Source of the DNA: CBDCNP01 sp965222425
Lineage (GTDB): Bacteria; Acidobacteriota; Vicinamibacteria; Marinacidobacterales; DATDRI01
Direction of reading: 5' to 3'
Assembly (NCBI GenBank): GCA_965222425.1
Contig: CBDCTW010000023.1
Coordinates: 186,001 to 250,000 of the forward strand
DNA length: 64,000 nt
Part shown: one piece after another, positions 31,226 through 41,025 of the stretch
How positions within the stretch are numbered: the stretch's first letter is position 1
Layout of the letters: each line of letters begins with the position of its first letter
Translations under genes and position numbers: made by a program
The notes under the pieces: generated by a model
Seen by the model: only the letters and a program-made list of their open reading frames with translations
The model's database searches: none
Told to the model about the DNA's origin: nothing

Positions 31226-33610
31226 TTGCGCGCTCGTTTCCAGCTGCTCTCGGTAGCACTCCTGTCCCTGTCGCTTCTTGCCTTCGAAGTGACGCTCCTT
31301 CGAGTCTTCTCCATCTCTCTCTGGTATCACTTTGCCTACTTGATCCTGAGCATCGCCATGCTCGGTCTAGGTGCCAGTGGGACACTCCTATCCATCGTTC
31401 AACCACGCCCCGGTGCAGCCGACCGCCTCTTCGCACCCTTGGCCCTCGGAACAGCGGTGGCCGAGCTCTGCGGACTCGCCGCAGCCCTCCAAGTCCCTTT
31501 CGAACCGTTCATGATCGTGTGGGCACCGAAGGAAGCGTTATGGTTGATGGCCTTCTACTTCTTTCTGGGTGTCCCCTTCGGTCTGGGAGGTGCGGCGCTC
31601 GGCTTGGCACTAATCGGCTGGCGTCGCGTGGGCATCATTTATTTTTCTGATCTGATGGGAGGTGGACTTGGTGCCCTATCGACCACGCTACTTCTGTTTT
31701 GGTTAGAGCCGCTCCAGGTGGTTGGACCGGTCGCCATCGCAGCTGCGCTCGCGGCCACACTCGCCGCATCGCGGAAACGCCTTGCCCTGCTCTCCCTCGT
31801 CGCCGCCCTGATTGCACCGGTGGCCGCTTCGCTCATCCCCCAGAAGTCCTCCCCGTACAAAGGTCTGGCCACCGCGCTCACGGCCGTTGGCTCCGAGAGA
31901 AGGGCTCGCGCGATAAGCCCGCTCGCCGTGGTCGACGCCGTTGCCGGACCGACCGTTCGTTACGCACCCGGCCTCTCGCTCGAGTTCGCCGGCGACATCC
32001 CCCCGCAGATCGGGCTCTTCGCCGATGGCGACCAGTTGGGTTCGATTACGCAGTCGAAGGATTCCGATCTCAGCTTCCTCGACTACATGACCTCTGCCCT
32101 GCCGTACCGGCTTGCCCCGCCAGATCCTTCCGTGCTCGTCCTGGGAGCGGGAGGAGGGATCGAGGTCTTGTCGGCACTGCACCACGGTGCGCGTCGCGTC
32201 GTTGCCGTCGAGCTCGACGGGAACGTGGGCAAGATGGTGGGAGATACCCTCCGCGAACATAGCGGCGCACTCTACGATCATCCGGCAGTCGAAGTGCAAT
32301 TAGCAGAAGCCAGGCGGTTCATCGAAACAGACTCCGAGCGTTTCGACGTCATCAGTATCTCCCTGCTGGACTCTTTCGCATCCTCAGCGAGCGGAGTCCA
32401 GGCAGCGAGTGAAAGCTACCTCTATACCGTCGAGGCTCTGGATGCGGCGCTAGGCCGACTCTCTCCCACCGGTGTGCTCGCGCTCACCCGTTGGGTCAAG
32501 ACGCCCCCTCGGGATGTGCCTCGTGTGTTCCACACCGCTGTGGCAGCGTTGGAAAGACGTGGCGTGAGCTCACCTGGCGATCACTTGGTGGGGATTCGGA
32601 GCTGGGCGACCGCGACCTTGTTAGTAACAGCTTCACCGGTGAGCATCGCCAACGTTGAAGCGGTGCGCGAGTTCAGCGAGGCCCGATCCTTCGACCGTTT
32701 TTGGCACCCCGGCCTCACACCGGAGGAGACGAATCGCCATCACGTGTTGCCGGAACCGTTCTACGCCCACAGCGCCAGAGAGATCCTCTCTCCTCGGCGA
32801 AGCGATTTTCTCCGCGACTACCCGTTTCAGTTAGAGCCCGCGGTCGACGACCGGCCCTATTTCTTCAACTTCTTTCGATGGGATACGTTGCCCTCACTCG
32901 TCGCCGAAATGGGACTGCAGTGGATCCCTTTCGTCGAATGGGGCTACGTGATCTTGCTCGCGGTGCTCGCGCAAGCGACCGTTGCCTCGATCGGGTTGGT
33001 GCTCGCCCCATTCATCCTGGTTCCCGACTTGCGTAGACCGGAATACGGCCGTTCGAAGGTCGCCCTCTACTTCGGATGTCTCGGGCTGGGCTATCTTTTC
33101 CTCGAGATCGCGCTCATTCAAAAATTCACCCTCTTCTTGTCTTATCCGGTCCTCTCGGCGACGACGGTGATTGCCTCAATGCTCGTCTTCTCGGGCCTGG
33201 GTAGCCTGGTGAGTCATCGGTTTCCGCTTTCCGCCGTAACTGCCGGGATCGCGATTCTGGCATTCATCTACGCCCTCGCTCTGAACCCTCTGCTCTCGAT
33301 TCTCCTCGAGGTGAGGGACGCGGCGCGAGTCCTGATCACGACAATTCTGCTTGCGCCCATCGCGTTCCTCATGGGCATGCCCTTCCCCTGCGGCCTGGAG
33401 CAAGTGAAAACCAAAGCCGCACCACTGGCGCCCTGGGCGTGGGCGGTCAATGGTTGCGCCAGCGTATTGGCGCCACCTCTCGCCACGCTTCTCGCCATGA
33501 GCTTCGGCTTCCGCGCGGTAATGGTTTCGGCGGCGGCGCTCTACCTGCTCGCAGGGTTATTAGTCGACCCCGGCAAGGTTCTCCATGCCCGCGCCAAGTT
33601 CTCAGACTGA
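31226..33610 (+). CDS. Integral membrane protein with embedded spermidine-synthase-like methyltransferase fold
   Basis: A 794-residue protein with three parts. Residues 1-200 hold about six membrane helices. A SpeE-like Rossmann domain covers about 285-480, with VLVLGAGGGIEVLSAL, the acidic VVAVELDGNVGK and DVISISLLD. Residues 565-790 hold about seven more helices. The start is TTG 31226 just after pcm; the N-terminus LLAFEVTLLRVFSISLWYH is typical of this family. The usual aminopropyltransferase catalytic DxxDP element is not obvious, so it may be a methyltransferase-like transporter or a sensor. No narrower function can be claimed. Confidence 0.8.
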   Translation: MRARFQLLSVALLSLSLLAFEVTLLRVFSISLWYHFAYLILSIAMLGLGASGTLLSIVQPRPGAADRLFAPLALGTAVAELCGLAAALQVPFEPFMIVWAPKEALWLMAFYFFLGVPFGLGGAALGLALIGWRRVGIIYFSDLMGGGLGALSTTLLLFWLEPLQVVGPVAIAAALAATLAASRKRLALLSLVAALIAPVAASLIPQKSSPYKGLATALTAVGSERRARAISPLAVVDAVAGPTVRYAPGLSLEFAGDIPPQIGLFADGDQLGSITQSKDSDLSFLDYMTSALPYRLAPPDPSVLVLGAGGGIEVLSALHHGARRVVAVELDGNVGKMVGDTLREHSGALYDHPAVEVQLAEARRFIETDSERFDVISISLLDSFASSASGVQAASESYLYTVEALDAALGRLSPTGVLALTRWVKTPPRDVPRVFHTAVAALERRGVSSPGDHLVGIRSWATATLLVTASPVSIANVEAVREFSEARSFDRFWHPGLTPEETNRHHVLPEPFYAHSAREILSPRRSDFLRDYPFQLEPAVDDRPYFFNFFRWDTLPSLVAEMGLQWIPFVEWGYVILLAVLAQATVASIGLVLAPFILVPDLRRPEYGRSKVALYFGCLGLGYLFLEIALIQKFTLFLSYPVLSATTVIASMLVFSGLGSLVSHRFPLSAVTAGIAILAFIYALALNPLLSILLEVRDAARVLITTILLAPIAFLMGMPFPCGLEQVKTKAAPLAPWAWAVNGCASVLAPPLATLLAMSFGFRAVMVSAAALYLLAGLLVDPGKVLHARAKFSD

Positions 33611-33680
33611 AGATCTCTGACACGCAAGATTGGCAGGGGTAGGCTCCTTCGACGTGGCTTCCGAGCCAAAGGAGATTCTG

Positions 33681-35270
33681 ATGAGCTTCTACAAAATGAT
33701 GTTGGTTTCCTCCGCCCTGTTCAGCCTGTCCCGCTTATTCTTCTTATCCACAGGGGGCTGCCAGCAAGTGCCAGAGCTGACCGCCACCGTGGGCGCCAAC
33801 GAGCAGGGTACCACCCAAGCCTCCTCAGGTAAGTTTCCTACGTACGCCGACGTCTTCTCGCCCTCGACTTTTGCCGCGCGCCGCACGCGACTGGCGGAGA
33901 GCATTCCCGAGGGCATCGTTGTTCTGTTGGGAGAAAAAGGCGTTATCGATGCGTGGGACGAGCACCGACACAATTCCTATTTGCGCGTGCAAGGTTTCCG
34001 ACAAGAGGAAAACCTTTTCTATCTCACCGGCCTGAGCATGCCGGGTGTGGCAGTCGTCCTGCCCCCCCTGGCCGGCCGGGCAGGCCTGACAGGTAAGACC
34101 GGTGAGACCCGCGTCTACGTTCCGAGAGTCACGGACAAAGTCGGCGCGGAACTAGCGCGGCTCGGCCTGGGTGAGCCCATTCCCATGGAGCAGTTCGAGA
34201 AGGATTTCGACAAGACGATTAGGGCCGACCCGGTCTACATGTTGGCGAGAAGTCACGATTCTGTTTCCACTCAGGCGTCCTTTGGAGTCCAGGCTCCCTT
34301 CCCCTCCTTCCTTCCGGGGGGTGAGCATGGCACCTATCGTGAAGACACGATCGTGGAGGGCTTCAAGAAGCGATTCCCCAAGGCCGATGTCCGCTCCATC
34401 CTACCGATCATGGAGGAAATGCGGCGGGTGAAGGATGACGAGGAAATCGCTGCCTTGCGGCGAGCCGCCCAAATATCCGTGCGGGGTCTCATGATGGGCA
34501 TCGCGACCGTCGCTCCCGGCGTCGATGAGCGAGAAGTGGCGGCCGAGATCGAGTACGCCTTCAAGGGCACGGGTGCTCAGTTCACGGCATATAGCGCCGA
34601 CATCCAATCGGGGCCGAACTCCATGTGAGGCTTCGTCGATCTCTTTGGCTCCTACGATCTGGAGAACCGCACTATGGAGGCGGGGGAGCTGGTGATGGTC
34701 GACCACAGTGCCGAGGTCAACTATTACGTCTCCGATTTGGCGAGGACGGTGCCGGTATCCGGTCGATTCAACCCCGAACAGCGCTTGGCCTACGAAACCT
34801 ACTTAGCCGCATTCGAGGCTGGACTCGAGGCGCTGGGCCCTGGAGTCCCGTTCATGCGCGCCGGAGAGATGGCTGCCCAGACGATGCAAGAACGATTGGA
34901 CGATTTACCCGATTGGCTTCGCGGCCCCGCCGAGCGATTCGCCGAGCGGGTCGGGAAACGCCGCTCCGGACACTATTGGGGGATGAACATGCATATTCAC
35001 GAGGACTACACCTCCCCTCTTCGTCCGGGACAGATCATGTCCTACGAACTGCACCTTTATATTCCCGACAAAGGTTGGCGCATTACATTGGAAGAAGTCG
35101 TCCTGATCACCGATGACGGTCACGAGGTATTTACCAAAGAGCTCCCCCGGACGGTGGAGGGTATAGAGAAGCTGATGTCTGGCGGGCTTCCTAAAGAAAG
35201 ACTCCGGTCAGTCTGTATTGGCCTCAGGCCTCCACTTCGACGCCGTTCCAAAAAGCGACGTAGTCCTTGA
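33681..35270 (+). pseudogene. M24B Xaa-Pro aminopeptidase-like secreted protein with in-frame TGA
   Basis: From ATG 33681 (after AAAGGAG) the frame gives a secretion signal that may end at a cysteine (FFLSTGGCQQ), an aminopeptidase-P N-domain, and the start of the creatinase fold up to SGPNSM, where TGA 34626-34628 stops it. The same frame continues with GFVDLFGSYDLENRTMEAG and the metal site: VMVDHSAEVNYYVSDLART (two Asp), GHYWGMNMHIH, YELHLYI and LEEVVLIT (His, Glu, Glu). All five metal ligands survive. TGG to TGA (Trp) is the simplest explanation. The C-terminal end overlaps the convergent DUF427 gene by 47 bases. Confidence 0.8.
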
Positions 35271-35508
35271 ACCGTTTCGCGGCATCCTTGGGGTTCGGGT
35301 AGTACCAAGCGGCGTTCTCGTTGACGTTCCCATCGACGACGACATTGTAATAGCTCGCCGTCCCTTTCCACGGGCAAACGGTCTCCTTATCGCTGGGTTG
35401 CAGGTATGCCTTCCTCACGGAGTCGGGAGGAAAATACTGATTCCCCTCGACCACTTCTGTCTTGTCCGACTCAGCAACGACCTGGCCGTTCCACATAGCC
35501 TTCGGCAT
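35224..35508 (-). CDS. DUF427 domain protein
   Basis: A 94-residue protein that is one complete DUF427 domain: PKAMWNGQVVAES, VVEGNQYFPPDSV, TVCPWKGTASYYNV and the closing NAAWYYPNPKDAAKRF. DUF427 proteins are small beta-rich proteins of unknown function, frequent in soil bacteria. Its 3' end overlaps the damaged peptidase gene on the other strand. ATG 35506-35508 is followed by an intact frame. Confidence 0.88.
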   Translation of the reverse strand: MPKAMWNGQVVAESDKTEVVEGNQYFPPDSVRKAYLQPSDKETVCPWKGTASYYNVVVDGNVNENAAWYYPNPKDAAKRFKDYVAFWNGVEVEA

Positions 35509-35547
35509 TCGCTAACCTCCCTTATTTGAAGCTCTTCATCCTCTAAT

Positions 35548-35570
35548 CCCTCTCCCTTTTAGGGAGAGGG
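35548..35570. repeat. Palindromic intergenic repeat, copy 2
   Basis: Perfect ten-base arms CCCTCTCCCT / AGGGAGAGGG around TTT, followed by CCTGGGTGAGGGTG. This right flank is the reverse complement of the left flank of copy 3 at 37222, so the two copies are the same element in opposite orientation. Confidence 0.75.
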
Positions 35571-35765
35571 CCTGGGTGAGGGTGAAAGATTCCCTCTGGA
35601 TTCCAGAGAAGCGGAAAATTCTATTGTGACGAGCCCGCCTCTCGCGCGCAACCCGAAGAAAAATCGCTAGTCAATGATTTGTGGAACTCAAGAGGGATGC
35701 ATCTCACTTTGACAGGGTCTCCATCCGTTGCTAACTTTCCTCTTTGTGATGAGCCAAGAGACACC

Positions 35766-36278
35766 ATGAAAATTCACACCATCGTCCCGCTTCTGGCCGC
35801 CGCAGTGCTCGCCGCTTGTGGCGGCGACAGCAGCCCAACGAGTCCGAGCAACCCACCCCCGGCCCCTACAGAACCGCAGTTCGAGATTACGACCCTACTC
35901 ACGGCTTACCGGAACTTCGACTCCGACGCGCTCTGGACTCGTGGCACGACGACCGACTCGCGTATCGGCCAAATCTTACTGGGAGTCGACGACCTGAGCA
36001 CCGTGGTGGGCTCGACGAACTTGAACAACGAAGCGGCTCGAGAAGCCCTGCAAGCCGCCATCGATCGTCTGAACGATGAGTTCACAGAAGCGGACCATCG
36101 GGCCGCCTTCGACGAGACCGAGGGCCGACTAAGGCGCTACTTGAATGACGCCGACAACGATGGCTGGTCCATCGATGGCCGGAACGGGAGACGTGACTGG
36201 CCCCACGACGGAAGAAACAACCGCAACGATCCCGATGGCTGGACCGCTCAGATCGTTGTCACCGTCACCGAGCGGTAG
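35766..36278 (+). CDS. Hypothetical lipoprotein
   Basis: A 170-residue protein with a classic lipoprotein signal (MKIHTIVPLLAAAVLAACGG; lipobox LAAC) and a Ser/Pro-rich linker, then a helical middle part (NNEAAREALQAAIDRLNDEF) and an Asp/Arg/Asn-rich tail with DADNDGWSIDGRNG repeats that could bind calcium. No family was recognised. ATG 35766 was chosen for the signal peptide; an upstream in-frame start has none. It stands alone between the DUF427 gene and the kinase-like pseudogene. Confidence 0.7.
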   Translation: MKIHTIVPLLAAAVLAACGGDSSPTSPSNPPPAPTEPQFEITTLLTAYRNFDSDALWTRGTTTDSRIGQILLGVDDLSTVVGSTNLNNEAAREALQAAIDRLNDEFTEADHRAAFDETEGRLRRYLNDADNDGWSIDGRNGRRDWPHDGRNNRNDPDGWTAQIVVTVTER

Positions 36279-36344
36279 TCAACATGCCTTATTCACTCCG
36301 CCGCTACGCACGGCCGGAGTGAGTTAGGAGGCAAAGGTGCCTAG

Positions 36345-37186
36345 ATGCTTCGGACTACCACACCGGGGACGCTAGCGCTCACTCGCGGTTTCTACTTCTC
36401 GCTGGCGGTGCTTTTGTGGAGTCCCGCCTCAACTGCGCCACAACCCTTTCCGATGCAAGGTGAGGAAACGGGGAACTTTCTCGCTAGCGCTGACCGCGTC
36501 AAAAAAGAGGCCATCCCCATCGGGGTCACCCACCCCGACCTGTTTACTCTCACCGACGGAGTCGTGAGCGCGCGAGCGATATGGAAGACGGTCAATATCT
36601 ATCGCCCCGGCCTCACGCGCTTCGGCGAGGGAAAGCCGGAATTGCACTTTCGCGACTCCTATAAGCACGAGATAGCGGCCTACCAGCTGGATAAACTGCT
36701 CGGCCTCGCGCTGGTACCGGCTGCCGTCGAACGCAGCCTGAACGGCAAACAGGATCCTTACAGATATGAGCCGAGGATACGATCACCGAGACCAAGCGCA
36801 AGAAACTAAAAATGCCGATCCCAGACGCCCGGCGGTGAAACGAGCAGATGTTCAAGATTCGACTTCTGCATCAGCTCACTTACAACACGGATCGCTCAAA
36901 TGCATCGAATATCTTGATCGACCCGGATTGGCGACTGTGGACCATCGATCACTCCCGCGCCTTTCGCATCAAGGGGGAACTGATGGGAACCAAGGACTTG
37001 GCCCGGTTTTCTCCTTCGGTACTGGGAAAACTGCGAGGGCTCACTGAAAAAATCCTGGAGGAGCGCGTTGGACGGTGGTTGACCAATCCACAAATAGAAG
37101 CGTTACTGAAACGTCGGGATAAGCTCCTGGAGCTGGCCGAGCAACGGATCGCCGAGAACGGAGAAGCGGCGGTGCTTTACCAGTAA
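36345..37186 (+). pseudogene. Secreted kinase-like protein (PI3K/HipA-like fold), decayed
   Basis: A signal-peptide start (TRGFYFSLAVLLWSPAS) leads into HEIAAYQLDKLLGLALVPAAVERSLNGKQ. One base is missing in a G-run near 36752. The next frame reads GSLQI, TGA, AEDTITETKRKKLKMPIPDARR, TGA, NEQMFKIRLLHQLTYNTDRSNAS and NILIDPDWRLWTIDHSRAF. The latter carries Asp/Asn catalytic-loop and metal-site patterns of PI3K-like or FAM20-like kinases (TDRSNASNILID, IDHSRAF). Both TGA codons sit where relatives most plausibly have Trp. Three lesions mean a genuine pseudogene. Family placement is by pattern only. Confidence 0.65.
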
Positions 37187-37221
37187 TTAACGGAAAAAGA
37201 GTCTTCCCACCCTCACCCAGG

Positions 37222-37241
37222 CCCTCTCCCAACGGGAGAGG
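37222..37241. repeat. Palindromic intergenic repeat, copy 3
   Basis: CCCTCTCCC-AAC-GGGAGAGGC with the left flank CACCCTCACCCAGG. It lies between the convergent 3' ends of the kinase-like and the SsnA-like pseudogenes, the position expected of a shared terminator. Confidence 0.72.
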
Positions 37242-37264
37242 CATTAACGGAATAAGAATTGTTT

Positions 37265-38596
37265 TTACATCCGTTTTCACAATGCGTCCGCCGCCCGACG
37301 GGCCCGGGCTCGAATACGCGACTCATCGAGGTGGGAAAATACGCATTGCTTGAAGACCAACTTGCCGTTGATAACCACGGCGTACACCGGGGCGCGGCTC
37401 ATGCCGAAAAAAAGTGGTCCGCGAAATTCTCAACCGGAGCGGCGTTGCCGGTTGATGATCCAACACCACGAGGTCGCTCGCGCCCCGGGCTTGATCTTCC
37501 CGAGTGTCGGGCCGAATAGCTCGGTCGCCAGTAAGCCGTTGCCCGAGAACACGGCCTGAAACGCCTCCCTCTTCGCTCCCGAAGAAGGACGTCCCCGCAC
37601 TCGTTGAATGAGCGCCGCGGCTCTGAACTCCTCGAACACGCTGGCGGTCACCCCGTCCGTCCCGACGACAGTAGGAACCCCGGTTCCGCGGAGGCGTGCT
37701 AGATCGGCGGTGTCATCCCCGCCCACACCCGATGCTGCGTTCGACTGAGGACAAACCACGGCGCGCGCACCGCTCGCTTTGAGCTGACGATAGTCGGTCT
37801 CCTCCAGATGAACACAGTGGACGGCCAAGCTGGCTTTGTTCAGAACGCCAGCAACGGCCAGACGCGCGACCGGTGTCGCCCCGTGCTCCCGACGTGTGAT
37901 CTCGAGATCGCCACCATCCTCCGCTACGTGCACGTGGAAACCACCCCCGACCTCGACGTGCGCTGGGACCACCTGCTCGAGCGTCTGACGGGAGACATCG
38001 CTTGACGCCTCCAATCCGAAAAGCCCACTCATCATCTCCGAACCTTCTCGCTTGCACCGCTCGATGAATCGGCGATTCTCGCCGACTCCAGCCTTACTGA
38101 CCCTGGAACCGTACCGATCGGAAACCCCGTACGACAGCTATTCCCTTACTCCGACCTCGCTGAACGCCTGCCACACGACATCGAGGCTACCGGGTACCAC
38201 CGCAGGGCTAGAATGGTGATCGATTACCGTGGTGACTCCGGCGCGGACCGAGTCCAGGAATCCCACCATCGTTCCCAAGTAGACGTCCTCCTCGCTCAGA
38301 GCCCGATCCGGTCTCCACCAAAGCGCTTCTTGCATCTATTGAAAGGTCCGCGGCTGCGCCCCTTTGATCGGCATCCCCCGCGTTAAAGTGCGACGTAAAT
38401 GGGTGTGGGCGTTGATGAGTCCGGGCATCACGATCCGACCGCCCACATCGAGCGTCTCGGCGGCGTCGTACCGGTCGGCCAACTTACCTACGCTACCGAA
38501 GTCGACGAGGATCTTCCCCTCGATGGCGACCAACGCGCCGGTGACAAAAGGTTCGGAGTCCCAGAAGGTAACGAGGTTAGCGTTGTTGAGGATCAC
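37265..38596 (-). pseudogene. ssnA: SsnA-like amidohydrolase/aminohydrolase, heavily decayed
   Basis: The gene starts with GTG 38594-38596 overlapping the CoA-transferase stop. Recognisable pieces are VMPGLINAHTHLRR (metal His pair), a TAG, MQEALWWRPDRALSEEDVY, TTVIDHHSSP, a second TAG, HVHVAEDGGDLEI, AVHCVHLEETD and VVGTDGVTASVFEE. A frameshift follows at about 37460 and another at a T-run near 37409. The end reads SRAPVYAVVINGKLVFKQ and has a TGA where relatives plausibly have Trp. At least five lesions are present. SsnA-type enzymes belong to purine and selenium-hydroxylase loci, linking it to xdhC/yqeC; the exact substrate is unknown. Confidence 0.72.
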
Positions 38597-39792
38597 GAGC
38601 CCAGCGCACCCTCTTCGCGAAGGGCTTCGATTTCCTCCGAACTCAGGTTTAGTTTCTCCGTCAGCACTTCCTCGGTATGTTGTCCCAACAGAGGAGGAGG
38701 AAGCGATGGGCCATCTGGAAGGCCAGACATCTTGATAGGGTTGCCGGTCATTCTCATTCGGCCAACGGTGGGGTGCTCCACCTCGATCAGCATCTGCCGA
38801 TCGGCGACTTGCGGATTCGACAAAGCCTCCGGCACTGAACGCACCCGTCCAACCGGTATTGCCGCGGGCTCGAGTATGTCCAACCAATGTTGGGTAGAGC
38901 CACTCCGAAACATCGGCACCAGGAGTTTCTTGAGCTCGACATAATTTTCGACCCGAAGCGCGTTGGACTTGAACCGAGGGTCGTCAAGATCGGGCATTCC
39001 GACCGCGCGGCAGAAGGAACGCCAGAGCGAATCGTTACCCACACCCACAATCACATAACCATCGGCGGTCTGGAACGTCTCATAGGGAGACAAGGAGGGA
39101 TGTCGATTTCCCAAGCGCTCCGGAACTTCGCCGGTGAGGAGATAGCCCTGCGCCTGATAGCAAAGCGTCGCCAAAACGCTGTCGAACAGGGCGACATCTA
39201 CTTTTTGTCCTTTCCCGGTCGTAGCACGTTGGTGAAGGGCGGCGAGTATTCCCTGCGCCGCCATCGTGCCGGCGAAGATATCGGCCAGGGAGGCTCCGAC
39301 CTTGAGCGGGGGACCGTCGAGCTCGCCGGTCAAGCTCATCCATCCACCTTCTCCCTGCATTACCGCATCGTAACCAGGCCGTTGCCTGAGAGGTCCGCTG
39401 TGCCCGTAACCGGAGATCGAGCAATAGATGATCTCGGGACGAGCCAAGCGAATCGTCTCGTAGCTAAAACCCAAACGGTCAAGCGTTCCCGGCCTGAAGT
39501 TCTCCACCAGGACGTCCGCTTTACCCGCGAGTCGATGCAGGAGGTCACGACCGCTCGCTCGCTTGAGGTTGATGCACACGCTTTTCTTGTTTCGATTGAC
39601 GGCGAGGAAATAGGCACTTTCCCCTTCAACGAAGGGCGGTCCCCAGCCTCGCGAATCGTCACCGTCCGGAGGCTCGACCTTCAACACCTCCGCACCCAAA
39701 TCCCCGAGAACCATGGTGCAGTAAGGACCCGCCAGAATACGCGAGAGGTCGAGCACCGTGACCCCTGACAATGGAGACCGCGGAGCGCTCAT
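38593..39792 (-). CDS. Family III CoA-transferase (CaiB/BaiF type)
   Basis: A 399-residue enzyme with the family start SGVTVLDLSRILAGPYCTMVLGDLGA (abridged: LAGPYCTM), the catalytic Asp expected in the YDAVMQGEGG region, ADIFAGTMAAQGILAAL, and GNRHPSLSPYETF. It moves CoA between carboxylic acids. ATG 39790-39792 overlaps the stop of the NCS1 permease gene by four bases, and its own stop overlaps the SsnA-like gene, so it sits inside a base-catabolism operon. The acid used is unknown; methylmalonate- or 3-hydroxypropionate-type acids from pyrimidine breakdown would be a guess. Confidence 0.87.
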   Translation of the reverse strand: MSAPRSPLSGVTVLDLSRILAGPYCTMVLGDLGAEVLKVEPPDGDDSRGWGPPFVEGESAYFLAVNRNKKSVCINLKRASGRDLLHRLAGKADVLVENFRPGTLDRLGFSYETIRLARPEIIYCSISGYGHSGPLRQRPGYDAVMQGEGGWMSLTGELDGPPLKVGASLADIFAGTMAAQGILAALHQRATTGKGQKVDVALFDSVLATLCYQAQGYLLTGEVPERLGNRHPSLSPYETFQTADGYVIVGVGNDSLWRSFCRAVGMPDLDDPRFKSNALRVENYVELKKLLVPMFRSGSTQHWLDILEPAAIPVGRVRSVPEALSNPQVADRQMLIEVEHPTVGRMRMTGNPIKMSGLPDGPSLPPPLLGQHTEEVLTEKLNLSSEEIEALREEGALGS

Positions 39793-40855
39793 CCCGCGAC
39801 CTCGGTTCCCAAGGGCACGACAGAGAGATCGAGCTGCGCCGCGGCAGGCATGGACAGGTAATAGGCGAGCGCCGCCACTCCGAAGCCAACGAACCACGCA
39901 TAGTCGTAGAGCACTCGAAGGCTTGGAAAAACCAGCCCAGCCATCGCCGCCAGAATACCTGCCACCAGAGCACCCACCGCCCTCCAATTGAAACCACGCC
40001 GGTACTCATACAACCCCCCGCGGCGATACAGATCGTAGAGGGAGAGGTTCTGCTTTCGGAGCAAGAAGTAGTCCACAATGAAGATGCCTGCGATGGGGCC
40101 GAGGAAGGCCGAGTAGCCCACCAGCCAACCGAAGATGTAAGTACCGTAGTCGGCCAGCAGCTTCCATGGCATCATCACGATGCCGATGATGCCGGTCAAA
40201 ATCCCTCCGCGAGCGAACGTCATCTTTTCCGGCCATAGATTGGCGAATCCGTTCGCCGGAGCAACGACGTTGGCCGCCACGTTCGTGGACAGCGTAGCTA
40301 CGGCCAACGCGACCATTGCCACCGCGACCAGGAAGGGGTTCCCGAACCGTGAGACCAACTCGACCGGATCCCATATCGCCTCGGCGAAGATGAGGACGGT
40401 GGCCGAGGTGACGGCTACTCCGATGAAAGAATAGAAAACCATGGTAGGAGGAAGCCCCAACGATTGTCCCAGCATCTATGCTCCTTCTGACCCCGCGCGA
40501 ATCGGCTCAGGTCGGGGATGTTTAGAGCCAACGTCGCCCAGAACCCCACCATCGCGGTGAGCGAGGGAACGAAGAACTGGAAGAACTCAGCCGACGACTG
40601 AAAGCTGCTGGGCCGCGCCAGCATCGGACCCAGCCCGCCCGCCTGGGTCATCGCCCAGAACAAAAGCGCCAGGCCGGAGACAATCAAGAAAGGAGCCGCC
40701 CAAGTCTCCAGCTTGCGAATGCTTTCCAAAGCGGCCACGTCGTACGTGCCCCACGTACGCTCGGCGATCTTGGTGGACGCCAAATTCTTGTTGTAGAGTC
40801 GTAGCTCCAACGAGTCGACGTTGAACTCATAGAGCCCTCGTCGGCTGCGAGACAT
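39789..40855 (-). pseudogene. NCS1-family nucleobase:cation symporter, deleted and frameshifted
   Basis: The N-terminal motif LYNKNLASTKIAERTWGTYDVAAL is joined directly to ESIRKLETWAAPFLIVSGLALL. In intact NCS1 permeases about 130-150 residues (the first four helices) lie between these blocks, so there is an in-frame deletion. The next part, SLTAMVGFWATLALNIPDLSR, ends at FARGQKEH near 40475, where the frame shifts before LGQSLGLPPTMVFYSFIGV. The rest runs normally to 39789. The family imports uracil, allantoin, hydantoin or cytosine. It is followed by the CoA-transferase with a four-base overlap. The start is uncertain; MSRSRRGLYEFN at 40855 is used. Confidence 0.82.
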
Positions 40856-41025
40856 TTTTTGGAGAGACGCTTGCATCTTCTGTTTCTGGAAAGAGATACG
40901 GAGCCGATGATACGGAATGGCCTCGCAAGTTGTCAACAAGACGGTGTTGACCCACCAGCCGAGTTGAGAAAAACTGAGGCTTCGTTACGGTCACTAAACC
41001 ACGAACTCCTTCAAAAGAGGCTGCA

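Noticed and set aside
34626..34700. Selenocysteine at TGA in the Xaa-Pro peptidase
   Set aside because: No convincing SECIS-like hairpin with an apical GU/GG follows the TGA, M24 peptidases have no known selenoprotein form, and Trp is a simpler ancestor. Kept only as a nonsense mutation.
38887..39768. 293-codon plus-strand frame opposite the CoA-transferase
   Set aside because: Antisense shadow of a clear CaiB/BaiF gene, no motif.
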